A model generated the notes under the pieces. It did not search any database. It saw only the letters and a list, made by a program, of their open reading frames with translations, and was not told the DNA's origin. The translations under genes were made by a program, and so were the position numbers. A stretch of 64,000 nucleotides of DNA from Balanoglossus misakiensis (Eukaryota > Hemichordata), in contig CM082589.2 in assembly GCA_040954595.2 (NCBI GenBank), positions 7,192,001 through 7,256,000 on the forward strand. Direction: 5' to 3'. Shown here in pieces: positions 37,336 through 48,455 of the stretch. Each line of letters opens with the position of its first letter. Position 1 is the stretch's first letter.

Positions 37336-40300
37336 GTCTCTCTCTCTCTCTCTCCCTCCCCTCTCTCTCTGTCTCTCTCTCTTCCTCTCTCTGTCTCTCC
37401 CCCTCTCTCTGTCTCTCTCTCCCCCTCTCTCTGTCTCTCTCTCCCCCTCTCTCTATTCCTCTCTCTTTGTCTCTCTCTGTCTCCCTGTCTGTCTCTGTCT
37501 CTCTCTCTTCCTCCCCTCTCTCTCCCCTCTCTCTGTCTCTCTCTCTTCCTCTCTCTCTGTCTCTCCCCCTCTCTGTCTCTCTGTCTCTCCCCCCTCTCTC
37601 TCTCTCCCCTCTCTCTCTCCCTGTCTGTCTCTCTGTCTGTCTCTCTCTCTCCTTCGTGTTATAACCTCTAAATATCTTCGGTCAGTTTTATCAGAGCGAT
37701 TGACTTTTACGATGTTTTAACAATCCATTCCCTTCACTGAATTGTTGGGTATGGTAATACCTTATCATGTGACAAGTTGTTGCCCGCTTTTTTACAACTG
37801 ACATATTCTGATAAGTGTCTCCTCCGTAGAAAGAAGACTATTATGCCCATATAGCACTGGGCCACAATCAAGTTCCTGTGTGTCTCACAAATCTCCCAAG
37901 TAAATTTCACGTAGTTGAGCCTGAGCTCAAGCCCAAGTAAGTCTGTTTTCAGTGTTTACCTTTTCCAATAAAAACTATAAGTAAACGTTTTGTTTTACTT
38001 CTCGGTACATGAACATGAGAACAAAAGAATCAAGCTCATCACTTTGAACCGTGACAACATACATGTGAATTGTCAGCAGTGTTGACAAGCGGAGTCCTGG
38101 GTATAAAAGCATAATGCTGTTTGGAGTAGAACACAAAATTGCATTTGATAGACAGAACAAACAAGACTGGAAATATACACAAAAGTTAGTGTCGGGATAA
38201 CATTTAAATAATAACACATGAAAGCGAAGGCAATATCACGATTTGAAGCCTGCACGAGGGATGGTGATCTCTGACCATAATATTGATGATGCCCGAGCCG
38301 CAGGCGAGGGTATCATCAATATTGTGGTCAGAGATCACCATCCCGAGGCTATATTCGGCTAAGATATTCAAAATCTACAAAAATATTGTTAGGACCGAGA
38401 AAATAAATAACAAAGACGCGACTTTTAATGGAGAAATTAGATTGTTAAGGTCTCTTCATGAGTAAATAAATAACAAACCCACTCCGGCATCACTATTTTT
38501 ATTTTTCTGCTTTTACTTTTTCGCATAGCAAGAGCCGTTAGACTTAGCCGTTAGAATTGATTATGGGTAGTAATTATAGCGCGTATATACTGTTTATCTT
38601 GTTTAGGACAGAAGATGTTGATAAAGATAAACCGGAAGAGGAGAAGAACGTGAAGCAGCCGGCTCCGGCTCCTGTGATTAAGGGAGGTTCGTATGAAAGA
38701 AATATTCATTATTCAGCTGGGATTTGGTAACAATGCCACGGATGATGTTTTTGAATGATTGTGTTCGACTATAGTTTGACGGCTCTTCAATGTCATTTTA
38801 AAAAGTCGTTTCAACTGATCAGTACTGATCAGCCCGCTAAAATATTCTGAACATTTTATTTTGGGTGACGTGACTGTCCGGGCCATTCTCGCAAATAGCA
38901 ACACAATTCATGTTTGGTGTGCCATAAATCATGGTAGCGAAATTATTCTTTACTATCAATCACGTGGTCTGGTCATGTGACCCACGGCGTTGCCATTTTC
39001 AGATGACGGGCAAGCAATATTTCGGCATCCAGTAAAAGTTTTTCCAAATACGCAACATGTATCAGGTGTGGTGCCTCATCAGCCTCGTTGCATTTCGTCT
39101 GCACAGTCTTTGTCTGCACCATATTGCTGAAGTTGCCCGTCGTCTGGAAATTTGAATGCCAACGTAACTGCCGTCGGAGCGCGTCTGACGTCATTTGATA
39201 TCAAAGAATTAGTTTGACACGATATAGTACGTCGAAGCAGACAACGTGGAGAGATAGAGTGCTGAAAGTGTACTATATGCTTGGGGTAATTATGAATAGC
39301 TGTAAGGGTGGGTGGGCTGGGTGCTATGACAACATTAAAGGGACAAAGTCTCTCTCTCGCTGCCCTTTTTTCCATTAATTATATTTGATAAGAGACAACG
39401 TTTGTTATTCTACATGTGGATATATAGTGAATGAACATTCAACCACACACAACTTCCATCCCTCTTATAGACAGGAGAGTGAAAAAACTCGCCAAAATGA
39501 ATAATCGTTCTTTACCATTTATTCATTTTGGGCGAGTTTTTACCCTCATATTATACAAGTGGGAAGGAAGTTTTGTGTGGTTGAACGTTGATTCACTATA
39601 TATCCACATGCACATTAACATAAACAGTGTCTTGTATCAAACATAATTAATGGAAAAAGGCCAGCGAGAGAGAGACTTTAAGCCGTTTCTTAGTCTGTGT
39701 TCTTGCTTTCTTATAGATGAGTATACGCAGGTCGTGCAGATTGAATGCAAGAAGCAGATCAGTTTTCGGGATATCCACAGAGCAAAGATAAGAGTGACAG
39801 ATGAATGTGGGGTGAACGAGAAAGACTTGGCATGTTTGAACTACTGCATCGGCTTCATACAATCGAAGGATTATGACGTATGTGTTTGCAGTTTCTTAAG
39901 TTTGCAGTGTTATATGACTATATATGTGATTTTTTTTTTCTTCAAAAGTGTACATGGTGTGCAAACGGAGATCAAAACTGCGGAGAAAATCCTTCTAAAG
40001 AAAGTGCCCCTTGCGATCGTCAGGGCGGTCCCGTCTTATTAATTACCGGTTAGGCGATCCCAGTGATATTGCAGGGATATCACATGGCTTGTTTTACTAT
40101 GATAATTTCCCACACAGATACTTAGTAATGCCATGTTCAATGTTGCCTGTGGTGATGACGTCATGGTCGTATTATGGTCCGGAGATCAAACAAACGTCTA
40201 CGAAATCGATTTAAATGAGAAAAAAGAACCTGTGGTGAAAGCGGTCGGAGAAACGGTCGATGAATCCTATAAACCTGGAGCTTGTGGTGGTAAGTGGTAA

Positions 40301-41621
40301 ATTGTGTGTTGTGTTGTGTTGTGTTGTGTTGCGTTGCTTTGCGTTGTGGTTGTGTCGTGTTGTGTTGTGTTGCGTTGCTGACATTTGGCTATAACATGCG
40401 TGATAACCAAGTATGTTCTGGTGAAGCTCAACAATTAAATGGACGACTTTTTTTCACTTTTTTTCCCTTTCTATATACCTCCGACCACAAGCTTTGAAGA
40501 TGGGGAGGCATCTAACTTGCTGCACAATTGTGCGATAGCACTGACCTCTTTCCCGTGTTTTGCTTTGTTGCTAGCTCCGTACGTGGCTACGAAGAAAGAG
40601 TACGGTTATCAAGTCATCACTGAGAAGGAAATCGACGTCATTGTGGACGAATTTAAAAGGTGGAAGCTTATCAACAGAAATGATGAGATGCTCTTGAAGT
40701 ATGTCAAGAAAGTGTTTTATGATGTGGAAAGGGACAATGAAAAGGTGAGTTACATGGTTCTTTTTTACAAAGTCAAACGCCTCAAAATTTTCGAAAATTT
40801 GAATCGCATTCTAGTCAAGGTAACTTAAATCGCGTAGCTCGTCTCACACGCATGTTCCAACTGTAGCCGCTGGTTACAGACGTTTAGTGAACAGTCAATC
40901 CCATAAGGCAGTGCTCACACAAGATCGGGAAAAGACACTAGCTTGGGTGAAAAGGAGGGACAAAACCACCATCTACTTATACGGTGCGCATGAAATATGG
41001 AAGAAAGCGAAGGCAGTTCACAATTTGAATGCATCGAACGGAAAATTAGCTGGGAAGTTACGCGCATGCGCGTGAGACGAGCTACGCGCTTTAATTCTGA
41101 ATGATAGATCAAAATTGTCTCAAATGGCTGCCAATCTCTGTGTTAACTTTATAGAGAAAAATTAAAGTTGTCATTTTTATGAAAACAAGGCAGCCAAGTT
41201 ATAAATCAAGCTGTGTATGAAACTAGAATAGTTGCAGCAACATCCATTTGCCAATATTTTCAGAATGACCCTCAACTTGACAAGTTGGAAGTAAATTGTA
41301 TTTTATATATTTAAATGATAGGGAAAATGTCCGGACATTAAGGAGAACGTTCATTTGACAGTCGAATGTGACAAGTTCCACTTGGTATTGCGAGCGGGAA
41401 AAGGCTATAATATATGCAGAGTCTACATGGAAGGCTCGACGCCGAAGTACAAAGTTCAGCATTTACCCAAGTGGAGGAGAACTCTGGAAAAACTCTCCAC
41501 TATCAAGGCCGACAAATTGTTGACAGACATTAGAGTAGGTCCCTTAAAGCTCAATTTGACGGGAGACACTACGACCGGTGAAGGTGAAGCTACTTCCGGC
41601 GAAGGAACCAACACCAACTAG
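35233..41621 (+). CDS. Gene F: three-module N-myristoylated alpha/beta protein, paralogue of E, about 408 aa
   Basis: Exons: 35233-35257 (MGSGASQT), 35690-35817 (alpha1, CMRYCYSIL), 37026-37109 (first half of beta1), 37830-37936 (second half of beta1, HNQVPV), 38607-38686 (linker), 39717-39877 (alpha2, CLNYC), 40118-40289 (beta2, KKEPV), 40575-40744 (alpha3, LLKYV), 41322-41621 (beta3, Gly/Thr/Glu-rich tail, stop). Total 1227 nt, all phases consistent. The ATG lies 11 nt after a UTR acceptor. Unlike A-E, beta1 is split by an intron. Two further in-frame donors at 37143 and 37176 would add 11 or 22 residues (VMPSQKKEDSE repeats). AATAAA at 42660 is a plausible polyadenylation signal. The third-module exons of E and F are much closer to each other than to other modules, so the three-module layout predates the duplication. 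Confidence 0.85.
35966..36041. repeat. (TTTA)n array
   Basis: TTTA tetranucleotides with a TTCG block, in a gene F intron. Confidence 0.95.
36484..36787. repeat. Dispersed ~300-bp repeat, copy 1 (gene F intron)
   Basis: Starts ATTCTTTACTATCAATCACG and ends GACGTCATTTGATATCGAAG. A direct-orientation copy is at 38944-39209, also inside gene F. Confidence 0.75.
37076..37185 (+). repeat. 33-bp tandem repeat spanning a splice donor
   Basis: The unit GTAATGCCATCGCAGAAGAA plus GGAAGACAGCGAG is present about three times at the end of gene F beta1a, each copy opening with a usable donor GTAATG preceded by AAG or GAG. Each copy adds 11 in-frame codons. Confidence 0.9.
37243..37652. repeat. (CT)n / (CTGT)n array
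   Basis: Pyrimidine-rich CT and CTGT array in the gene F intron that splits beta1. Confidence 0.97.
38258..38337. repeat. Hairpin, ~35-bp arms
   Basis: GGTGATCTCTGACCATAATA and the following TTGATGATGCCC are mirrored by GGGTATCATCAATATTGTGG and CAGAGATCACC. It lies in a gene F intron. Confidence 0.8.
38944..39209. repeat. Dispersed ~300-bp repeat, copy 2 (gene F intron)
   Basis: Shares with 36484-36787 the start ATTCTTTACTATCAATCACG, the middle TGACGGGCAAGCAATATTTC and GGTGCCTCATCAGCCTC, and the end GACGTCATTTGATATC. Some 35 bp shorter in the middle. Confidence 0.75.
39335..39681. mobile_element. Palindromic TTAA MITE, copy 4
   Basis: Same family, with a short deletion in the right terminus (GACTTTAA instead of GACTTTGTCCCTTTAA). 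It lies in the gene F intron homologous to the one holding copy 3 in gene E, but at the other end, 35 nt before the alpha2 acceptor, so the two insertions look independent. Confidence 0.85.
40297..40378. repeat. (TGTTG)n minisatellite, short
   Basis: Begins about 14 nt after the gene F beta2 donor (40290). Same pentamer as the array at 33374. Confidence 0.9.
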
Positions 41622-42659
41622 CGCTTCACCTTTGACCTCAGTCTAACTCAGTCGTCGAGGTTGTAATTTCTATAGCATCATACTTACTTCCTGTTGTACA
41701 ACACAATGCTGTATTTTGCAAATAACTAGTATGTTGCTGGTCGTATATTATTCTCAAATTTCAACACGTGTTAGCTTATTTTATCAGACTGATGGATTCA
41801 CACCAACGATAGTACGAGGATGAAAGGTCAAGTGGGGTCATGAATATGGCCTATTGTTTTGGCGTTTAAATTGTTCGTTTCATCCTATCAGAAACTATCA
41901 TGCTTAGCTACCGATTTGAGGCAGCTCAGCTCAACTAACAAAATGTGATGCTATTAAAGCGAATATTCCCCCGTGATTCAATATTCAAATTGTCGCATTT
42001 TAACGACTTTCTGTGCCATTTTGTGCAACTCTTGAAACCGTCCTTTGTTTTAAGACCAACGTGCCACTCCTGCAATTATGTAAAGGGAAACCCCTCATGA
42101 AATCGTATGGAGATTTTCACTGTTCACGTCGGATCTAGATCTACATGTATATCTTTGTTACAGTACGGATTGTGCTAAGATACATTGTATATTACGATTG
42201 TATTACTGGATTATAAATAACATATTTTATGTTGACGATTCCGTCCCAGTTTGCGTGGAATATTTACATGATGCAACGGAAACGTTGAACATCTTGCTTT
42301 ACTGATGCCAATATGCATTATGCATTTCTAATATTACAACCACCTTGATACATTTGTATAATGAACACTTTCTCAACATTACCACATTTGTCTTTTGTCG
42401 TTTCAACATGTTTTATACGAAACTGTAATTTTGGTAATTATTTTGTTAACAAGTTGTATTTTGTCTTGATTAATGCACATCTGATGACGAGGGTAATTAG
42501 CTGCAAATTATACTGCCGAGACTGTATGCCTGATTCACAATGACATATACCATTCGCTTATACATGTACATGTGTATGACATGGTTAACTTTCAGCAACA
42601 TTTCGCAGTCAACAACAGTTGTTTTGGTACTTAATCTTGGTCCATATGTGATTTGGTCT

Positions 42660-42665
42660 AATAAA
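42660..42665 (+). terminator. AATAAA polyadenylation signal, gene F
   Basis: Canonical hexamer about 1 kb after the gene F stop. Chance occurrence in AT-rich DNA cannot be excluded. Confidence 0.4.
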
Positions 42666-42918
42666 GAATGTTGCCACAAATCCCTTTGGGAACGCTTAGT
42701 GTTGACATGATACAAACATAACTACAACATCTCTCTCTAGTATATTATTACAAGGGAAATGAGGTCACATCTGCACATTAAGTACACATCATCTGTCAAA
42801 GAATTTATGTTCCGGTCTCCACAGAGAAATATTCTATGTTGGTGTTATAATACTACCAACATAATATGGCGTCGTGTACTGTACCACTACGCATGCCCTG
42901 TATCAATCTGGGGGAAAC

Positions 42919-42950
42919 ACAGTCACTCCACACTTTCTTGAGGGACTGTG
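42919..42950. repeat. Related hairpin CACAGTCACTC...GAGGGACTGTG
   Basis: CACAGTCACTCCACACTTTC followed by TTGAGGGACTGTG, one mismatch in the stem. Same family as 31384. Confidence 0.6.
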
Positions 42951-43320
42951 GGTGAAACTTTGCTGGAAGAACAGACGAAATGTCGAAAAATAGTGCAGAC
43001 AGCGGAGAGACATGTTCTCAGAGTGGTTCTTTATTTCTAAATATAGAACAGATGAATATTTGTGACGGTGAATATTCATCGCTGTTTCGGCGGGAACGCT
43101 CACTTGCTATGTTCAGTTGTTTCATGGGGAGAAATTCGGCAGCAGATGGCCACTGCCCACACGCTGTACTGGTTCCCTCCTTGATACGCTTTGCAGATGG
43201 TTTCAACTGAAAGAAGAAAATGTCACAAATCGATTTAGCGGATAAAGGCTCGCTATTGCCTGAAATTGAAAAGCCTGCCTTGATTGCAATGGAGAGGTAG
43301 CCCAAATTTTGGACAAACAG

Positions 43321-43349
43321 CACAGTCACTTCTGTGTGGAGTGACTGTG
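43321..43349. repeat. Related hairpin CACAGTCACT...AGTGACTGTG
   Basis: Stem CACAGTCACTtC / GgAGTGACTGTG, about 60 bp beyond the end of the PCSK9-domain-like gene. Confidence 0.6.
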
Positions 43350-43385
43350 CACGCATGTATGGATTAACGGACCAGCAAGCCGAGC

Positions 43386-45687
43386 TTAATTCACGACTGT
43401 TGGACACAAATAAGGTGACCTAGAATAACGTGGCACCTGGACACGTGACTTGTAGTACGGGGCGATATAACAACACGCGTAATACGTGAGGTGCAAGTCA
43501 TTGTACGAGTCGACCGTTGGCGGCGACTTCCGTGCATAGTATGCAAGACCACTTAGGCTATTATACATGGTCAACAGCGCGGCTGTGCTATCAGTAACCG
43601 AGTTGATGAAAAACTCTTGCCTTGCCATTCGTCGTGCTCGTAATCTTCAATGAAAGCACCGTCGATCATCTTCCAGAATGTGAACCCCATGCATCCTGTC
43701 ATTTGCCACCCATAATCACAGCGCACGTCAGCAGTGTCGAAGCGCTCCCAGCTGCTAGGCTCGCTCCATTTTGATTTGCATTCCAAGTTGGGGGCGCTGC
43801 AACAGGCCGCGTAGCCCCACACACCTGTCGAGAGAAAATGGCGTCTAAAATAAATGGCGTCTACACTCTCAGCTGAATGTACCTTTAGCATTTGTGCATG
43901 CTGCACTATTCGTACACAAATTCTTTTTGGTTCTGCGTCCACATACAGCACAGATACATTAACATTGAATTCAAACGATAGCTATTTCCTTCAAGCAAAG
44001 TCGTCGATCAAACGTCGTTACAAAATAGAAAGGTCTTGCTCAATTGCACAAAACTCACCGTCGCCCCCGTATCCGTTTTTCGCAATGCACGATCTTGAAT
44101 TAAAATCTTGGAGTGACGTTTGCTGGTCCGGTGCATCGGGCATCACTCCGTCCATGTCCGACAGCGGCGAAAATGACATACAATCTACCCAACAAAAATC
44201 AATGTAAATCGCTCCAGAACCGTTGTTTTGCAAGAACTGACGACTTGGGAAACCATCCAGTGAAATTGAGAGTTTTTGCTATTTTATTGCATAACTCAAA
44301 ACGTGTGTTGTTACCAAAACGGCCTGTGCCAGCGGTCCCAAAAGTTATGATAAACAGATCCATATTCGCGATAATCCACGTGAGATGCATGCCGAGAAGA
44401 AAAATATCATTTCTGTCACCTGTTGGGTAAGGCGTGTGGCCATCGATGTCTTCGTCACACGTCGCCACACTCTCCGCCTTGTTGTGACAACTTGACCTTT
44501 CACCCTTTCTGTAATAGCACCGCATGTCCGACCAGATGCAACAACGAGCGACCGCCCTCACACCTGTCACGAGTAAGGTCACATTGTTGCTGTTGGTGAC
44601 CTCGTGCGCATATTATTAATGCAGAATAAGGCATTTAATTATGCCAAGCAACAAAAAGGGAATTTTTGGACATAATTAAGGTCGTTTGTTTGACGGGGCG
44701 ATGATTACAGGCATCACCGGGTAGTCAGATGTCACTGTTGCAAAGTGACAATATGTCGACAGTTTGCTTTCACTACACTACAGAATCTAAAATACGTTCC
44801 CGCCATACCTTTCCCGTTGGCGCCGTTCTGCGCAACGCACACCGCCGTGCCGTTGTCATTTACCTCGATGTAGTTTCCATCGCGACTGTCCGGGTTGCCA
44901 TGGGGAAGGAAACTGCCACACCCGGTCATCGCTTCCCCGGGCGCGCAGACGACTTCGGCAGTGGCGTCGTCCTCGGCGAGGGACAGTTCAGACCACCGGG
45001 ACGTACAGTAAGACGGCGTTGTCATAATCTCGACAGCGTCCAGATGAGTCTGCATGGCAATTTTGAGAGGTTAAAGAGCGTTATATAAATCTCGTTGAAA
45101 CCAAGAAACATTTAAACCCCACATAAATGAACCGGAGAACACCTTTCCACGGTCACACGGTTCTGCATTTTTCTATCTAGTAAATTTGTACATACACATA
45201 CAGACACGGTGTTCTATAATCAATACGTTTAAAGCACTTCAGAGAAACGGAGGGGGGGGGGGGTAAAAGAAGTGTTAAATTAATTGTGATTGCATAGCCA
45301 TTAATCTAAACTGGATTAAGCTTCTTGTTCCAGATCAATCAATTGACCACAATTTAAAGATATTATCTGGAATATGTTACACGTTTCACTCTTCTCCCTC
45401 TAAACTAAAATTTCCCCATGGTGATTTTGCCCGATTTTTACAGCACAGGCAAGTAAAGCGAGTTTTGAAAAAAAGGCCCGAGGATAAAAAGTTGTTCCCA
45501 AGGGCAGTTGTGTACGTGACCAGGGGGTACTTGAACACTTATCACTCGACGAGTACAACCAGCCTTCTCTTTACTTGGTTTTCGCGCAAGCATTGTTTTC
45601 CGCCACCAGAACAATGAACAAAGTACATACCGTGCATATCATCAACAATAACACAAAAGCCGGCGCTCGGGTGTGCGACCATTCCAT
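43386..45687 (-). CDS. Secreted cysteine-rich protein resembling the PCSK9 C-terminal (Cys/His-rich) domain
   Basis: Exons in transcript order: 45687-45631 (signal peptide, hydrophobic core AFVLLLMIC), 45049-44809, 44563-44420, 44184-44059, 43824 onward. All internal exons join in phase 1. The modules repeat motifs found in the PCSK9 C-terminal V domain: a Cys then G-x-x-MTGC, an NG-x-x-G-x-G segment, and Ala-x-x-CC (AVARCC, YAACC, YYACC). No subtilisin-type catalytic domain is present between signal peptide and first module, so this would be a stand-alone domain. At the 3' end the frame of exon 43824 stops at 43571, while a different frame (about 43628 to 43386) continues with a third YYACC motif; this looks like a frameshift, sequence error or missed junction. 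An upstream in-frame ATG at 45756 is possible, but 45687 gives the better signal peptide. Assignment is from motif pattern only. Confidence 0.72.
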
Positions 45688-47930
45688 GTTGTCTTCAAAG
45701 TCTTCCCGGGAGATCGTATTCTGAGTCTCAACTTCGCCCGTCTGTGTCCAGCGCACGTATTCAGCTATATGTCAAAATGTAAAATGTGATCCCATATTTA
45801 GATCACTCATAATATTCATGATGAACAAAAACTTGTTGGCGTACATTTATTCCGATATGAACAGGCTTATTAAATATGCAAATGAAAATAATATTTTTTT
45901 ACGGACAGAACAACATAATCTAATTATAGTGAGTTCGCCAGTTGCAACAAAACTAAGGCTGAATGTGGTGAAATGCGATCTTAAACTTGAAACGCTTTAA
46001 TAAAATGATTGACATTGAATTATAATGTCATGTATACCGTACGTAAATAAAAAAAACATGATGTTAACAAAAACGCTATCTTCTAAAAGTTAGAATAAGA
46101 ATGCTATGGTTTGTGATAGCTCACAGTAGTCTGCATCAAGTTGCATGTTCTTTTACATCGAGGGTCAATAACTCCAGCAGAGTCATTTTATGAACATTTC
46201 GCCAAAATAATCATAGCGAGTGTTCACTGGATAAGTGATAGAAAGAATGTTAGTTCTTACTTGAAGACCAATAATGGTAAAAGTTCAGTATTAAGCTCGC
46301 TGTTGATGAGTTTGCAATAAATATGGCGTCATTTGGGGTGCGATCTGGTTATGTAAGATATGAGCTGTTAATGACGTAGCGGCATGGCCACACGTACTAT
46401 TGCTAATTAAGATATTGATTAGTGATAATTAGGGGTGGTTGACCTTGCTCGGTTCGGTGTTCATCCCTCGTGTTTCATTTCAAACTAACTCCACCGACTA
46501 CAGAATGCGTCACGGCGGGCGTCAAAGCTCAATTGTGTGAAAAGCTGGGCAGACGCCTATAAGACGACTGACACGACCTCTTGATCTCAGATTGAAGTGG
46601 GCATTTCACTAAAGTCAATCTAACGCAGGTGTGCATGTTTGCCGTCAGGGCAGCATTTTGAGAGCTGGCATACCCGGATGAATACTAACTTAAAGTTATT
46701 CACGCCCTGTAACCGTCATCGACATTTCCACAAGACGCGCCATTTTACTGAGATTTCGGACAAAAATTAGCCAAAACAACTTATTTTAATAAACCCAGAA
46801 GATTTCCTGAAACTTAACCGGAAACGCCTGCCAACCCAGCAGTCAAAAATAACATAAAATTTTCTGATTGCATTCGTAGGAATTGGACGAGAGTAATGAT
46901 ATTAAAATGGATTTTTTTTATCCGCTGCCATTGTGAAACATATTCCAATAATTGACTGGGATATCCTCTGTGGGAGTGACAGTAAAATACCAACGTCAAA
47001 CGTTTTTTATGAATGTGGTATAGAAGATTTTCCCCACCGACGATTTTCTCTTGAAAGAAAACACAATTTTCTGAAGATCATTCAGACTAAGCACGTCACA
47101 CGTGCACCATTACAGGGACTACCTCCATTGCGATGACACTCATGTCTGTGACGTATACTTTCTGACGTGATTGTTTTTTTTTTCCCGACACGGTTGAATA
47201 TAACTGGCCAGTCGTGTAAATATATTCACCGCCACAAAAGATTTTCTTCCGAGTTTCGTGCTCGGGAAGCCGGTTGTCGGACGTTTATAATTTTTGGAGC
47301 AATGGCAAGATCTGACGACAGCTTCGAGCAGACGACAGCCTTGCAAAATGTGCACGATTTCTCCCGCGCTTTCCATGGGTGGGACTGACAAATACCAGCA
47401 TGGTATTGTATTTTCAGCGATATCCCGGAGGAGTTCAAACTAACGAGCTACGATTCTGTAGGTCAGGTGATAATAATCCTTGGAAAGGGTGTATCCGCCT
47501 CTGTGGCCCGAGGTGATCGAGATAGGAAATCGTGATCTATATTAAAGCTGGTTGTGGAAACGAAGCTGTAACAAGGAGGTGGGGTGGGGATATGCAGATT
47601 CTCTCAGCGGCGGCCAACTCCTGAACACATCGAGCAGTTTCAGCGACCCAACATGGGTCGGAACATATGAACGGCAAAAGATAGTGTTACGACCCGCAGG
47701 CCGTCCGAGCCAAAAATATGCGGAGAATAGAGAGGCCAATTTACCTGACCGGGTGGCTTGTTTTACACCAGTCCGAACCGGCCAACAGGCCGCAGCAAAA
47801 GAAATTGTCAAAGACAGTACACGTACAACAAACCAGTCTATTTACAGTGTTAATTTAATTACAGATACGAGTAAATTTCACAAATATGTTAACTAATATT
47901 TACAGTTAAGTACAAACTAAACTAACGAGC

Positions 47931-48455
47931 GTGACCAGGTGACCAAACAAAAAATCCCTACCAAGTTCAAAGTCTCACAAACAGTTCGGCGTCTCGACGC
48001 ACGACGATACTGGCGTTTCACTCGACGCACAGCAATTCTGGCCTTTCTGTCCGTTTTACGCCGGGGTACAAAAGAGACAACCACGTATTACCTCAAACTG
48101 CATATCCACCGTGTAGTCCACAGACAGCCACGTATTTACCTCCAATGCAGTTCCACAGTGACACGGAGACGCGCTCCCTCAGGACGGCTCCCAAATCCCA
48201 CACGGCGTCCTCGAAAACATCCACCACGACTTCACAAGTCCCTTCGGCAGTGTCAATCCTCAGCTACCACAGTAGACAGGCACTCCGTACGGTGGGCTCC
48301 AAAAACTCCTCCAAGGCGACGGCACAGCTACCAGACCATAATCAAAATGAGCCACCCCACAACGTGGCACTGGGTGGCTTTTATACGACTAAAACTAACA
48401 CCTGGTCACGCTAATATGCTAAATAAAGAAATCAACACAGGTGCACCTGGCCACG
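47931..48455. mobile_element. Possible small TIR element with GTGACCAGGTG ends, copy 2
   Basis: GTGACCAGGTG at the left and CACCTGGTCAC ending at 48409, followed by a CACCTGGCCAC ending near 48454, the same double right end as the copy at 2462. A 185-codon open frame inside is Arg/Thr-rich without recognisable domains and is probably chance. Confidence 0.45.

Larger units (their letters stand above)
41622..43385. other. Intergenic between gene F and the PCSK9-domain-like gene
   Basis: Gene F 3' flank and two related hairpins. No exon recognised. Confidence 0.5.

Noticed and set aside
44729-45088. Plus-strand open frame over the PCSK9-domain-like exon
   Set aside because: Shadow of the cysteine-rich exon on the minus strand, which has motifs and matching splice phases.
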